Below are positions 24,927 to 33,213 of a stretch of 64,000 nt of DNA, one piece after another (within the stretch, counting starts at the first letter, position 1; each line of letters starts with the position of its first letter). The position numbers and the translations under genes are program-made. The notes beneath the pieces were generated by a model, which worked only from the letters and a program-made list of their open reading frames with translations, was not told the origin of the DNA and ran no database searches. This DNA comes from Sandaracinaceae bacterium (GTDB lineage Bacteria; Myxococcota_A; Polyangia; Polyangiales; Sandaracinaceae), in the NCBI GenBank assembly GCA_019637095.1, contig JAHBWG010000012.1:62001-126000 (forward strand), in the 5' to 3' direction.

Positions 24927-26773
24927 GGGGTCACCTCGATCGAGACCTCCGCGTCGCGCGCCTCCACCTTCACCCAGAGCCAGCGGCTCGCGCCGTCGTA
25001 GCGCCAGCCGCTCCGCGCCGCGCCGAACGCCGCGGCGTCCGCGCGCTCGTCGAGGGCGGCGCCGCCGGCGCCGACCGCGCTCGGCGCCGCGTCCGCGCGA
25101 AGCCGCACGATCGTCGGCCTCAGGGCGCGCGAGAGCACCACCCGCACCGTCCCGCCCGCGTCGCGCGACGTGCGGATCGCCGTGGTCGCCTCGTCGGTCT
25201 CGTGGAGCACGAAGCGCGAGTCCGTCGCGCCCGGCCACGCGAGCACGGTGAGGTGGCCCGCGCTCGCCGCGTCGCCCAGGCCGGTCACCGCGCTCTCGAC
25301 GTCGACGGGCACGATGGCGCCTTCGCGCACGAAGATCGGGATGCGCTCGCGCTCGACCACCGCGTAGTCCGTGAGCGTCGTGCCCCCCTCGATCGGCGCG
25401 CCCGCGGGATCCCAGAAGTCGTACCAGCGCGCGCCGGCGGGCAGCGCCACGTCGCGCGCGTCGCCGGGCGCGACGATCGGCGCCACGAGGAACGCGTCGC
25501 CGACGAGGTAGCGGTAGTCGCCCGGCCAGTCGGCCTCCGCGCCGAGCGGATGGAGGATCGTGTCGCCCGACGCGTACGCCTCCTCCGCGAGGCTGTACCA
25601 GAAGCCGACCATCTCGTGATGCAGCGTGGCCCAGTAGCGGTAGAGCGCGACGGTCTCCTCGACGCGCTCGGGGACCGTCCACGGCGCGTAGTTGCCGCGG
25701 CTGTGGAGCTGGAAGAACGGCATCATCCCGCTCCACGCCACCCAGCGCTGGAACACCTCGACGTCGAACGGGATGACCTCGACGAGCGAGGGCTCGCGGC
25801 GGTCGAGGTAGCCGCCGATGTCCGAGCCGAGCACGACGTAGCCCGCCGCCGCGCTGCGCATCACGTGGTCGAGCGCGTCGACGATGCCGGTCCAGTCGCG
25901 GTGGTTGTCGCCGACCCAACCGACGGGCGCGTGCTCGGGGCGCGCGTGGAAGCGCCCGCGGCGGTCGTAGCTGACGTCGTAGGGCCGCACCATCGTGACG
26001 AAGTCGCGCCCGCGCACGTGGCGGCCGTACGCGAGGAAGTCCTGGTAGTAGCGCTCCGAGTAGTCCTGGTGCGCGACGAGCCCCGCGTGCGTCCGGATCG
26101 GATCGTCCGCCTCGAGGTACGAGTCCCCGAAGTCGAGCTTCCATCCGTCGATGCCCATCGCGAGCAAGGAGTCTTGCTGGCGGTGCCACCACGCGCGCGC
26201 GTCCGGGTGGAAGAAGTCGACGGCCGAGCCGGAGCCCTTCCACCACGAGTAGAGCTTGCAGTCCTCGACGAAGTAGCCGCAGCGGCAGCCCTGCGCGTAG
26301 TTCGGCGCGGCGCCGCGGTAGGTGTCGCCGCCCTCCTCGAGGTCGTAGCTCGTGCGGTTCACCATCTGCGTGACCCACATCACCACGCGCACGCCGCGCT
26401 CGTTCATCTCGCGCACCATCGAGCCGAAGTCGGGGTAGCGGCTCGGGTTGGGGACGAACGTCGTGTACTGCGCGTCCCACGGCGAGTCGATGACGAGCAC
26501 GCCGACCGGGATGTCGCGCTCGATGAAGCCGTCGACGAACACGAAGCTGTCGGCGCGATCGCTGATGTCCTTGCTGATCCACGGCTCGAACGCCCAGCGC
26601 GCGGTGCGCGGCGCTGGCTCGGGGATCTCTTCGGCCGGCCCGGGGTCGAAGTCGCAGGCCTCGCGGCCGGCGTCCTCGGCCGTGCTCGTGTCGGGCGCGC
26701 CCGCGTCCGGGCTCGTCGCGCCGTCGCACGCACCGAGGGAGAAGAACAAGGCGAGGGCGAGGGACTTCCGCAT
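24923..26773 (-). CDS. GH31-family glycosidase, lipoprotein
   Basis: 616 residues from ATG 26773. Signal peptide with lipobox (ALFFSLGAC). The family hydrolyses alpha-glucosides, alpha-xylosides or sulfoquinovosides. Visible signatures: GVLVIDSPWDAQYT, nucleophile D214 in DGWKLDFGDS, acid/base D289 in WVGDNHRDW, GSDIGGYL, LHSRGNYAPW, and a C-terminal beta-domain (RWYDFWDPAGAP). The specificity cannot be read. Surface anchoring implies extracellular or periplasmic glycan breakdown. TATCCT lies 6 nt before the start. Confidence 0.88.
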   Translation of the reverse strand: MRKSLALALFFSLGACDGATSPDAGAPDTSTAEDAGREACDFDPGPAEEIPEPAPRTARWAFEPWISKDISDRADSFVFVDGFIERDIPVGVLVIDSPWDAQYTTFVPNPSRYPDFGSMVREMNERGVRVVMWVTQMVNRTSYDLEEGGDTYRGAAPNYAQGCRCGYFVEDCKLYSWWKGSGSAVDFFHPDARAWWHRQQDSLLAMGIDGWKLDFGDSYLEADDPIRTHAGLVAHQDYSERYYQDFLAYGRHVRGRDFVTMVRPYDVSYDRRGRFHARPEHAPVGWVGDNHRDWTGIVDALDHVMRSAAAGYVVLGSDIGGYLDRREPSLVEVIPFDVEVFQRWVAWSGMMPFFQLHSRGNYAPWTVPERVEETVALYRYWATLHHEMVGFWYSLAEEAYASGDTILHPLGAEADWPGDYRYLVGDAFLVAPIVAPGDARDVALPAGARWYDFWDPAGAPIEGGTTLTDYAVVERERIPIFVREGAIVPVDVESAVTGLGDAASAGHLTVLAWPGATDSRFVLHETDEATTAIRTSRDAGGTVRVVLSRALRPTIVRLRADAAPSAVGAGGAALDERADAAAFGAARSGWRYDGASRWLWVKVEARDAEVSIEVTP

Positions 26774-26779
26774 CCGGCG

Positions 26780-26785
26780 AGGATA
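26780..26785 (-). promoter_or_regulatory. -10-like hexamer with very short leader
   Basis: TATCCT on the minus strand, 6 nt before ATG 26773; it predicts a leaderless transcript for the GH31/NFGase pair. Confidence 0.55.
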
Positions 26786-26810
26786 GCGGCTCCGGGCGCG
26801 GGGTTCCGTG

Positions 26811-27482
26811 TCAGCGCGGCGCGGGCCCGGCGGGCAAGCCCCCGTGCACGCTCGACCCGTCGAGGCGCCCGCGCGCGTAGAGCCACCGATCGACCATGCG
26901 GCGAACCCGGTCGCGCACGTGCGCGCCTGCCTCCGCCTCGCCGAGCGCCTCGAGCGCGGCGGCGATCGCCTCGCCCGTGCCGAGCCGGTCCCCCGACGGC
27001 GCCTTGCGCAAGCTGCGCGGGGCGCTCGCGTCGACGCGCGCGCGCTCGACGCCCGGGAGCGCGGCGAGCTTGCGCGCGATGCGGCGCGCCTGTCGCCACG
27101 TCCCGTCGGGGACGAGCAGGCGCACGGGGCGCGCGTCGAGCGGCGCGAGCGGCGGCGCTCCGTCCGTCGGGAAGAGCAGCACCGTGCGCTCGCTCGCGTC
27201 GCCGGCGAGCGACTCGGCCGCGAGGGGGGCGTCGCGCCGGCCCCAGACGGCGACCTCGGCGCCCTCGAGCGCGAGCGCGGCGATCCGCCCCGTGTTGCTC
27301 GACTGCCGCCACTCGACCGCGTGTGGGACGAGCACGAGGCGCGTGCGCGCCGGTCGCGCGTCGAGCTCCACACAGATACACAACGGCAAGTGGAGCTGAC
27401 AGCGCGCGCAGCGCGGGGATCGTCGGCTCCGCGACACGCGAGAACCCTTGCACGCCGGCGAGGGGAGGGCGAGCGCGGCCAC
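26811..27482 (-). CDS. tapT: DTW-domain tRNA-uridine aminocarboxypropyltransferase
   Basis: 223 residues from GTG 27482; GTG 27437 is an alternative that still keeps the Cys motif. The family transfers the 3-amino-3-carboxypropyl group of S-adenosylmethionine to uridine (acp3U) in tRNA. Signatures: an N-terminal Cys cluster (RCARCQLHLPLCIC), QSSNTGRIAALAL, and the family motif LVPDGTWRQARR. The C-terminal part is helical. It sits upstream of the glycosidase gene on the same strand with a 37-bp gap; no functional link is evident. Confidence 0.85.
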   Translation of the reverse strand: MAALALPSPACKGSRVSRSRRSPRCARCQLHLPLCICVELDARPARTRLVLVPHAVEWRQSSNTGRIAALALEGAEVAVWGRRDAPLAAESLAGDASERTVLLFPTDGAPPLAPLDARPVRLLVPDGTWRQARRIARKLAALPGVERARVDASAPRSLRKAPSGDRLGTGEAIAAALEALGEAEAGAHVRDRVRRMVDRWLYARGRLDGSSVHGGLPAGPAPR

Positions 27483-27495
27483 GCCGCTGCGTCGC

Positions 27496-29166
27496 CTACG
27501 GCGGCGCGGCCGCGCGCGCGGCCTCGCGGCGCCGCCGCAGGTGCCCTCGCGCCGCGACGACGAGCAGCGCGAGGAAGCCGAGCCACGCGAGGCTGGAGAC
27601 CCACGCGCCGATCACGCGGTCCGGCGTGTCGACGAACGAGAGCGTGATCTCGTGCGCGCCGGGCCCGAGATCCACCAGGATCAGGCCGGTGCCCGCCTCG
27701 GGGCCGATGGAGCGCGGGACGCCGTCCACCTGCGCCTCCCAGCCGGGGAAGTACCACGTCGCCACGCGCAGCTGCGCGCCCGGCGGCTCCACGTCGGCGC
27801 GGATCCGGCGCGTGTGCGAGCGCCACTCGAGGACGCTCGCCTCGCCCGCGCCGTAGAGCGAGGCGCGCGGCTCGGTCGGCGCGCGCGGGTAGATCGAGCC
27901 GACGGTGCGCGGGATGTGCTCCTGGTTCCACACCGCGAGGTCGCGCCCGCGCAGGCTCACGTAGCGCGGGTGGTCGTAGAGCGTGGGCAGCGCGAGCAGC
28001 GCGAGCGCGGAGGCGAGCGCGGCGAGCGCGCCGAGCGCGGGGCGCCGCTCCGTCAGGAACACGACGCCGAGCGGGCAGAAGAGCGCGGCGAGCAGCCCGA
28101 AGCGGTAGGGGTAGAGGAGGTACTGCATCCCCGGGAGGTACCGCCAGAGCGGCAGCGTCGCGGCGGTGTGCAGCAGCGTGGCGAACAGCCCGGCGGCGAG
28201 GCACGTCACGAGCGCGCGGTGCTTGCCGCGCCAGAGCATGGGCAAGAGCGGCGCGAGGCAGCCGGCCTGCACCAGGAACGTCAGCTCGAGCAGGGTCGTG
28301 AACTCGTCCCCGCGCGTCGCGAACACGAAGGGCAGCGCGCGGTCGGGCGCGTACTGCGCGTCCCAGTGGACGAGCTCGCGGCTCGCGAGGACGGGGATCA
28401 CGTAGGCCCCCGCGAGGAGCGCGGCGAGCCCGAGCGCGCCGCCCATCGCGAGCGCACGGCGCGGGTGACGCAGCGGCCTCGACGCGAAGAGCACGACCAC
28501 GCCGAGCCCGACGACCACCATCTGCGCGACGACGACGTGCGACGCGAGGACCAGGGCGAACGAGGCGGCGAGCCCGAGCGCGCTCCCGAGGGTGGGGCGC
28601 GCCCGCAGCGACAGCCCGAAGTGCAGCACCAGCGGCAGCCACGCCTGGCTGACGATCTCGGCGAACGCGAAGCGGTGGTAGAGGACCATCACGTGGTAGG
28701 GCGCGAGCACGTAGAGCGCGGCGCCGATCCCCGCGACGAGGGGGCGCGCGAAGCGGCGCGCGAAGAGGAAGAACGAGAGCCCGCCGATGAGGTGTACGAA
28801 GCAAAGGACGATGCGGAACGCGGCGGCGGTCTCGCCGGCGAGGACGCGGACCGTGCCGACGAGCATCGCGCCGAGCGGCGGGTAGCCGATGAGCGCGGGG
28901 ATCCCGTGGCCCGCGTTCGCGCGGCTCACCCAGCGCGGGTAGAGGTAGCCGTCCTCGAGGCCCTCCGCGTAGCCCTCGGCGAGCGTGACCGCGAGCGCGT
29001 AGTCGTGGCCCGCCGGGATGCGGTCGGGCCCCGCGAAGATCGGCCCCACGATCGCGGCGGTCGCGGCGACGATCAGCGCGAGGGCGGCGCCGCGCTCGGC
29101 GGACGCCGGCCACCGGGTCGATCGCGCGCGGGCCGGGTGCGGCGCGAGGTCCGCGCCGTGGCTCAT
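27496..29166 (-). CDS. PTPS-related polytopic membrane protein
   Basis: 556 residues from ATG 29166, which overlaps the upstream sulfatase-like stop (ATGA). About eleven hydrophobic segments. The lead-in PRWVSRANAGHGIPALIGY, with a preceding GHDYALAVTLAEGYAEGL, matches the membrane family known as 6-pyruvoyl-tetrahydropterin-synthase-related; its members look like GT-C/YfhO-type membrane glycosyltransferases, with acidic residues in the first extracytoplasmic loop. The C-terminal ~100 residues form a periplasmic beta-domain (ATWYFPGWEAQVDGVPRSIG). A role in glycan or teichoic-like polymer assembly is inference. Confidence 0.75.
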   Translation of the reverse strand: MSHGADLAPHPARARSTRWPASAERGAALALIVAATAAIVGPIFAGPDRIPAGHDYALAVTLAEGYAEGLEDGYLYPRWVSRANAGHGIPALIGYPPLGAMLVGTVRVLAGETAAAFRIVLCFVHLIGGLSFFLFARRFARPLVAGIGAALYVLAPYHVMVLYHRFAFAEIVSQAWLPLVLHFGLSLRARPTLGSALGLAASFALVLASHVVVAQMVVVGLGVVVLFASRPLRHPRRALAMGGALGLAALLAGAYVIPVLASRELVHWDAQYAPDRALPFVFATRGDEFTTLLELTFLVQAGCLAPLLPMLWRGKHRALVTCLAAGLFATLLHTAATLPLWRYLPGMQYLLYPYRFGLLAALFCPLGVVFLTERRPALGALAALASALALLALPTLYDHPRYVSLRGRDLAVWNQEHIPRTVGSIYPRAPTEPRASLYGAGEASVLEWRSHTRRIRADVEPPGAQLRVATWYFPGWEAQVDGVPRSIGPEAGTGLILVDLGPGAHEITLSFVDTPDRVIGAWVSSLAWLGFLALLVVAARGHLRRRREAARAAAPP

Positions 29167-31835
29167 GGAGCGGACGGGGCCTCCGGCGGCTCCGGCGCGT
29201 GGACGCCCGGGACGCGCAGCGGCGGGCCGATCGTCACCGCTGTCCCGTGCGGCGGCTCGAACGGCTGGGTGAGCCGGCCGTCGCGGATCGAGAGGCGCAG
29301 CGTCAGCGCGGTGCCCGGCAACAGCTCGCGCGGGAGCGTGAGGGTGACGCGGTCGCGCACGACCTGGCCGGGCTGCCACTCGGACGTCTGGTAGCGGCCG
29401 CCCACGGGGTAGTGCTCGGAGCGCATGTGGTGGAGCCGCGGGTGGTCGGGCGGCACGGCGGCCTCGAGGACGAACTGATAGTCGCGATCGGTGCCCTCGT
29501 CGACCCGGTAGTAGCAGGCCGTCCCGAGGAGCCCGCCCGGCCGCAGGTCGGACGCGTCGACGTCGCAGCCGAGCAGCGTGAACGCGCCCTGGAAGCGCGC
29601 GCCGATCGGGTGCGCCATCGTGCGGGGCGGCGCATCGAGCACCTCGCTCCGGATCACGCTGCGCCGCTGCTGCTCGGGCCGGCTCGCGCTCGAGGCCCAC
29701 GCGCGCAAGAGGCCCAGCAGCTCCGCTGCGAGCTCGGGCTCGCGCGCGCTCAGATCGCGCCGCTCGCCCGGATCGGCGTCGAGATCGAAGAGCGCGATGC
29801 GCCCCTCGCGGACCCACCAGTGGAGCTTGTGCCGGCCGCGCAGGATCACCTTGCGGTCGAACGGGAAGCGCCCGTCGGGGAGGATCTCCGCGATCAGCGC
29901 GCGGTCGCCGAAGTCGCTCGCCTCGCCGGTCATGAGCGGCACGAGGCTGCGCGCGGCGATCGGGCGCGGCGCCGGCCGCCGCGCGAGGTTCAGGACGGTC
30001 GCGAACGCGTCGAAGAGGCCGACGCGCGCGCTCACGACGCGCGGCGCGATGCCGGGCGCGCGGATCGCGAGCACCGCGCGCAGCTCCTCGTCGTAGAGCG
30101 TCGTGGTGTGCCCGAACACGCCGTGCTCGCCGAACGCCTCGCCGTGGTCCGACCACAGGACGACGATCGTGTCGTCGGCGAGGCCGCGCTGCTCGAGCGC
30201 GTCGAGCACGCGCCCGACCTCGACGTCCGCGAGCGCGACCTCCTCGTCGTACTGGTCGACGAGCTCGGCGCCGAAGCGCGAGCGGCGCCCGTCGGGGAGG
30301 TACGGCTGGTGGACGTTCATCAGGTGGATCCACAACAACCAGGGCTCGTCGCCCTGCGCGAGGCGCGCGAGCATCGCGAGCCCGTGGTCGACGGCGGCGG
30401 TGCGCGACGGCTCCGCGCGCTGCTCGACCTCCGCGAAGCCCTGGAAGAAGCCGTGGGCGCGCTCGAAGTAGCCCGTGCCCATCACCGCGCCGGTGCGCCA
30501 GCCGCGGCTCGCGAGCGCCTCGGCGAGCGTCTCGTTCTCGGGCGCGAGGCTGGTCCACTCGAGCTCGGCGCCGAACGCGATCTCGGAGGGGTAGAGGCCC
30601 GTCATCAGCGCGCTCATGGAGCGGATCGAGCGCGTCGACTGGGCGCGCGCCTCGTCGAAGCGCACGGCGCTCGCGGCGAACGCGTCGAGGTTCGGCGTCG
30701 CGGCGCGCGCGTAGCCGCGGTGCCCGAGGTGGTCGGGGCGCAGCGCGTCGACGCTGAGGAACAGCACGTTGGGCCGCGCCGGCACGGCGGCCGGCACCTC
30801 GCCGTACTGGCCGTCGCCGAGCGCCGCGACCTCGGGGGCGCCGTCGCCCGCGAAGCAGTCCGAGTCCACGCCGTCGCCCGGCGGGTCGGGGGCGCCGGGG
30901 TAGACGTCCGGGTCCGTGTCGTCGCAGTCGCCGCCGCCGAACGCGAAGGAGAACCCGTCGCCGTCGCGGTCCGTGAGCCGGATCAGCGTGCGCACCACCG
31001 CGCCGCCGCCGATGGTCAGGTCCTCGACCACGTAGCGCGTGCGGTTGTCGCGCCCGTAGAAGGCGGCCGACCACGCGAGCGCGGCGAGCGCGAGCGCGCT
31101 GATCGCGCCCGCCGCGATCCGCGCCGCGCGCGCGCGGCGCGGCGAGCCCGCCACGAGCTGCGCGGCGGCGAGCGAGCCGAGGCCGAGGGCGGCCACGAGG
31201 CCCGGCAGGGCGAACACCCGGCTCGGTCGGTAGGTGTAGAAGAGCTCGGGGAAGACCCGCACGAACGCGCGCAGCGCGAGCGCGGCGGCGAGGATCACGA
31301 GCAGCGCGAAGACGCCGCGCGAGGCGAGCGGCCCGAGCCGGCGCGCGAGCGCGGTCATCGGCTCGAGCGCGACGGTGTAGGCGAGCGCGAGCGCCGCGCC
31401 GAGGCCGACCGTCGCCGCCGCGTTGGCGCCCGCGGCGAGCCACGGCGCGTGGAAGCGGGTCGCGAAGGCGTGCGAGGCGTAGGTCACCGCGCCGGCGAAC
31501 GCGGCGAGCGCGAGGGCGCCGGTCGTCAGGCGCGCGAACGACGCGGGCCGCGCGCGGAAGAGATCGCGGGGGCTCAGCGACACGAGGCCGATCGCGCGCA
31601 GGCGCCGGATCCGGGCGCCGCCCGCGATCACCGCCGCGCTCAGCGCGCCCGCGGCGAGCCCGAGCGGTACGTACAGCGCGAACAGCGCGAGCGCCGCGCG
31701 CGCGAGCTCCCCGCCCTCGAGCGGTGGGGTGCTCGAGGTGGCGGCCAGGGTCGCCTCGAGCGCGGTCGCGAGCACCACACAGGCGAACCCCACGACGATC
31801 TGGCGCGCGAGCAGCGCCCTTTGCGAGTCGACCAT
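29163..31835 (-). CDS. Membrane sulfatase/phosphotransferase-like protein with MopE-like insert
   Basis: 890 residues from ATG 31835 (GTG 31868 is an alternative). N-terminal part: six or seven membrane helices. Residues about 292-328 carry a metal-binding-type DRDGDGFSF...GGDCDDTDPDVYPG...DGVDSDC motif, as in MopE-like repeats. The alkaline-phosphatase-superfamily catalytic domain starts near 355 (NVLFLSVDALRPDHLG), continues with AQSTRSIRSMSALMTGLYP (Ser at the nucleophile position instead of the formylglycine C-x-P-x-R), IHLMNVHQPYLPD, and WSDHGEAFGEHGVFGH. The last ~250 residues are a beta-rich domain with GCDVDASDLRPGG. Most like LTA-synthase or phosphoethanolamine-transferase types, specificity unknown. 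Confidence 0.8.
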   Translation of the reverse strand: MVDSQRALLARQIVVGFACVVLATALEATLAATSSTPPLEGGELARAALALFALYVPLGLAAGALSAAVIAGGARIRRLRAIGLVSLSPRDLFRARPASFARLTTGALALAAFAGAVTYASHAFATRFHAPWLAAGANAAATVGLGAALALAYTVALEPMTALARRLGPLASRGVFALLVILAAALALRAFVRVFPELFYTYRPSRVFALPGLVAALGLGSLAAAQLVAGSPRRARAARIAAGAISALALAALAWSAAFYGRDNRTRYVVEDLTIGGGAVVRTLIRLTDRDGDGFSFAFGGGDCDDTDPDVYPGAPDPPGDGVDSDCFAGDGAPEVAALGDGQYGEVPAAVPARPNVLFLSVDALRPDHLGHRGYARAATPNLDAFAASAVRFDEARAQSTRSIRSMSALMTGLYPSEIAFGAELEWTSLAPENETLAEALASRGWRTGAVMGTGYFERAHGFFQGFAEVEQRAEPSRTAAVDHGLAMLARLAQGDEPWLLWIHLMNVHQPYLPDGRRSRFGAELVDQYDEEVALADVEVGRVLDALEQRGLADDTIVVLWSDHGEAFGEHGVFGHTTTLYDEELRAVLAIRAPGIAPRVVSARVGLFDAFATVLNLARRPAPRPIAARSLVPLMTGEASDFGDRALIAEILPDGRFPFDRKVILRGRHKLHWWVREGRIALFDLDADPGERRDLSAREPELAAELLGLLRAWASSASRPEQQRRSVIRSEVLDAPPRTMAHPIGARFQGAFTLLGCDVDASDLRPGGLLGTACYYRVDEGTDRDYQFVLEAAVPPDHPRLHHMRSEHYPVGGRYQTSEWQPGQVVRDRVTLTLPRELLPGTALTLRLSIRDGRLTQPFEPPHGTAVTIGPPLRVPGVHAPEPPEAPSAP

Positions 31836-31886
31836 CGGAGCGAGACGGAGCTTCTGAGGGTGTACCACGCCAGCGCCGGGGACGCG

Positions 31887-32783
31887 CTATTCCCAGTCGA
31901 TCTCGGCGAGCGCGGGCCCGCGGCCGTAGAACGTGGGCACCTCGACGCGGATCTGGTCGACCTCGGCGTCGAGGGAGAAGACGACCTCGCCGCCGGCGCG
32001 CGCGAACTGGTGCGCGAAGCGCGCGACCTCCTCGCCGCGTGCGTACGCGTGCACGTAGAGCTGGGCGGCCGCGTCGCTCCCGCGGCCGTTGACGACGCGG
32101 ATCGCCCGCAGGCGCGCGCGCGGTGCGAAACGGACGTCGAGCCAGCCCGCCTCCATGTCGCGGCCGCGCCACTCGGTCGCGAGGTCCCCGTCGATGGCGT
32201 CGCGGGGGACGAGCGCCTCGTAGAAGGCCTGGCCCGAGGCGGCGACCCGGCGCCGCGGGAGCTCGGGCAGCGCGCCGGACGCGATGAGGGCGCCGAGCCC
32301 GAGCGCGAACAGGCCGAGGGCGAGGCGCAGCGCGCGCACGCGGCGCAGGCGCGCGGGCGGCGTCGTCGCGTCGGCGAGCGCGCGCTCGAGCCGACGCAGG
32401 CGCGCGAGCGCGGCGCGGAACGCGCGCTCGCCGTCGGTCCCGAAGCCTGCGCCGCGCGCGTGGGCCGCTTCGAGGCGGGCGAGGTCGTCGCGCAGGGTGG
32501 CGAGCCGGATCCCGCGCTGCGCGAGGAGCGCGGCGTGCAAGGCCTCGTCGGCGAGCGCGAGGCTCGCCTCGATCGCGCGCGCGAGGACGCGCGCCGCTTC
32601 GGCGCGGTGTCCGTCGCAGAAGAGCGCGTCGGCGGCGTCGGCGCGGCGCCCCGCGCGGCGCAGCGTCTCCGCGCGCTGCGCGCGGTCGGCCGGGCGCTCC
32701 GCCTCCGCCGACGCGAGCGCCGCGGTGAGGATCATCGGCTCGACGAGCCGGCCGAGCGGCGACGCGCGGGGGTCCGAGGCCAC
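31887..32783 (-). CDS. Membrane protein with discoidin-like C-terminal domain
   Basis: 298 residues from GTG 32783; TTG 32819 and ATG 32735 are alternatives. A helical Ala/Arg-rich N-terminal half (TPR-like, RAQRAETLRRAGRRADAADA) leads to a single membrane span (LRLALGLFALGLGALIASGA). The C-terminal half reads as a discoidin/F5-8C-type carbohydrate-binding domain: AIDGDLATEWRG, WLDVRFAPRARLRAIRVVNG, VDQIRVEVPTFYGRG. Location beside the sulfatase-like and GT39-like genes suggests involvement with surface sugars (inference). Confidence 0.65.
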   Translation of the reverse strand: MASDPRASPLGRLVEPMILTAALASAEAERPADRAQRAETLRRAGRRADAADALFCDGHRAEAARVLARAIEASLALADEALHAALLAQRGIRLATLRDDLARLEAAHARGAGFGTDGERAFRAALARLRRLERALADATTPPARLRRVRALRLALGLFALGLGALIASGALPELPRRRVAASGQAFYEALVPRDAIDGDLATEWRGRDMEAGWLDVRFAPRARLRAIRVVNGRGSDAAAQLYVHAYARGEEVARFAHQFARAGGEVVFSLDAEVDQIRVEVPTFYGRGPALAEIDWE

Positions 32784-32867
32784 GGCCTGGCATCCTGTCG
32801 CGGCCGGATGGCTACGCAACTCGGCGCGGATGGTAGCCTTCCTCGCGCGCGCGAGGACGCGCGCTCA

Positions 32868-32876
32868 GGGAGGTGA
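32868..32876 (+). promoter_or_regulatory. Strong Shine-Dalgarno deciding the start at 32882
   Basis: GGGAGGTGA is nearly perfectly complementary to the 16S rRNA 3' end and ends 5 nt before ATG 32882. The in-frame GTG at 32873 lies inside it and is therefore unlikely to be the start. Confidence 0.75.
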
Positions 32877-32881
32877 CGGCG

Positions 32882-33163
32882 ATGGGATTGCTCGAGACGC
32901 GTTGGGAAGCACAGCACCAGGGGCACCGCATCGTCGTGTTCCGAAACGAGCTCACGAAGGGCTTCAGCCTCGAGTGGGACGGCGAGGAGCTCGCGCGGCG
33001 GCGCTGGTCCTGGATCGGGCTCGGGACGCTCGCCGGGACCGCGGAGGTCGACGGGGAGCCGGTCGAGGTCCACGTCGAGCTCGACTGGGGCGGGGACGGG
33101 CTGAACGGCACGTGCACGATCACCGTCGGGGGCCAGAGGGTCACGGCGAGCCGCGTGCGTTGA
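32882..33163 (+). CDS. Small conserved hypothetical protein
   Basis: 93 residues from ATG 32882, chosen by the strong Shine-Dalgarno. Strand-rich protein with no Cys except one near the C-terminus (NGTCTITVGG), many Trp residues (TRWEAQH, SLEWDGEE, RRWSWIG, ELDWGGD), and no signal peptide or membrane span. No family recognised. It faces the discoidin-like gene divergently and precedes the GT39-like gene by 50 bp. Confidence 0.75.
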   Translation: MGLLETRWEAQHQGHRIVVFRNELTKGFSLEWDGEELARRRWSWIGLGTLAGTAEVDGEPVEVHVELDWGGDGLNGTCTITVGGQRVTASRVR

Positions 33164-33213
33164 TCGCCGGTGACTTGACGCGAGCCGACGCGGAGGCTTG
33201 AAGTCGCGCTCTG

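Noticed and set aside
27496-32793. A 1765-residue minus-strand open frame spanning the PTPS-related gene and beyond
   Set aside because: Beyond 29166 it runs through the sulfatase and discoidin genes in a wrong frame with Arg/Ala-rich, non-protein-like sequence. Only its 3' part is the real PTPS-related gene.
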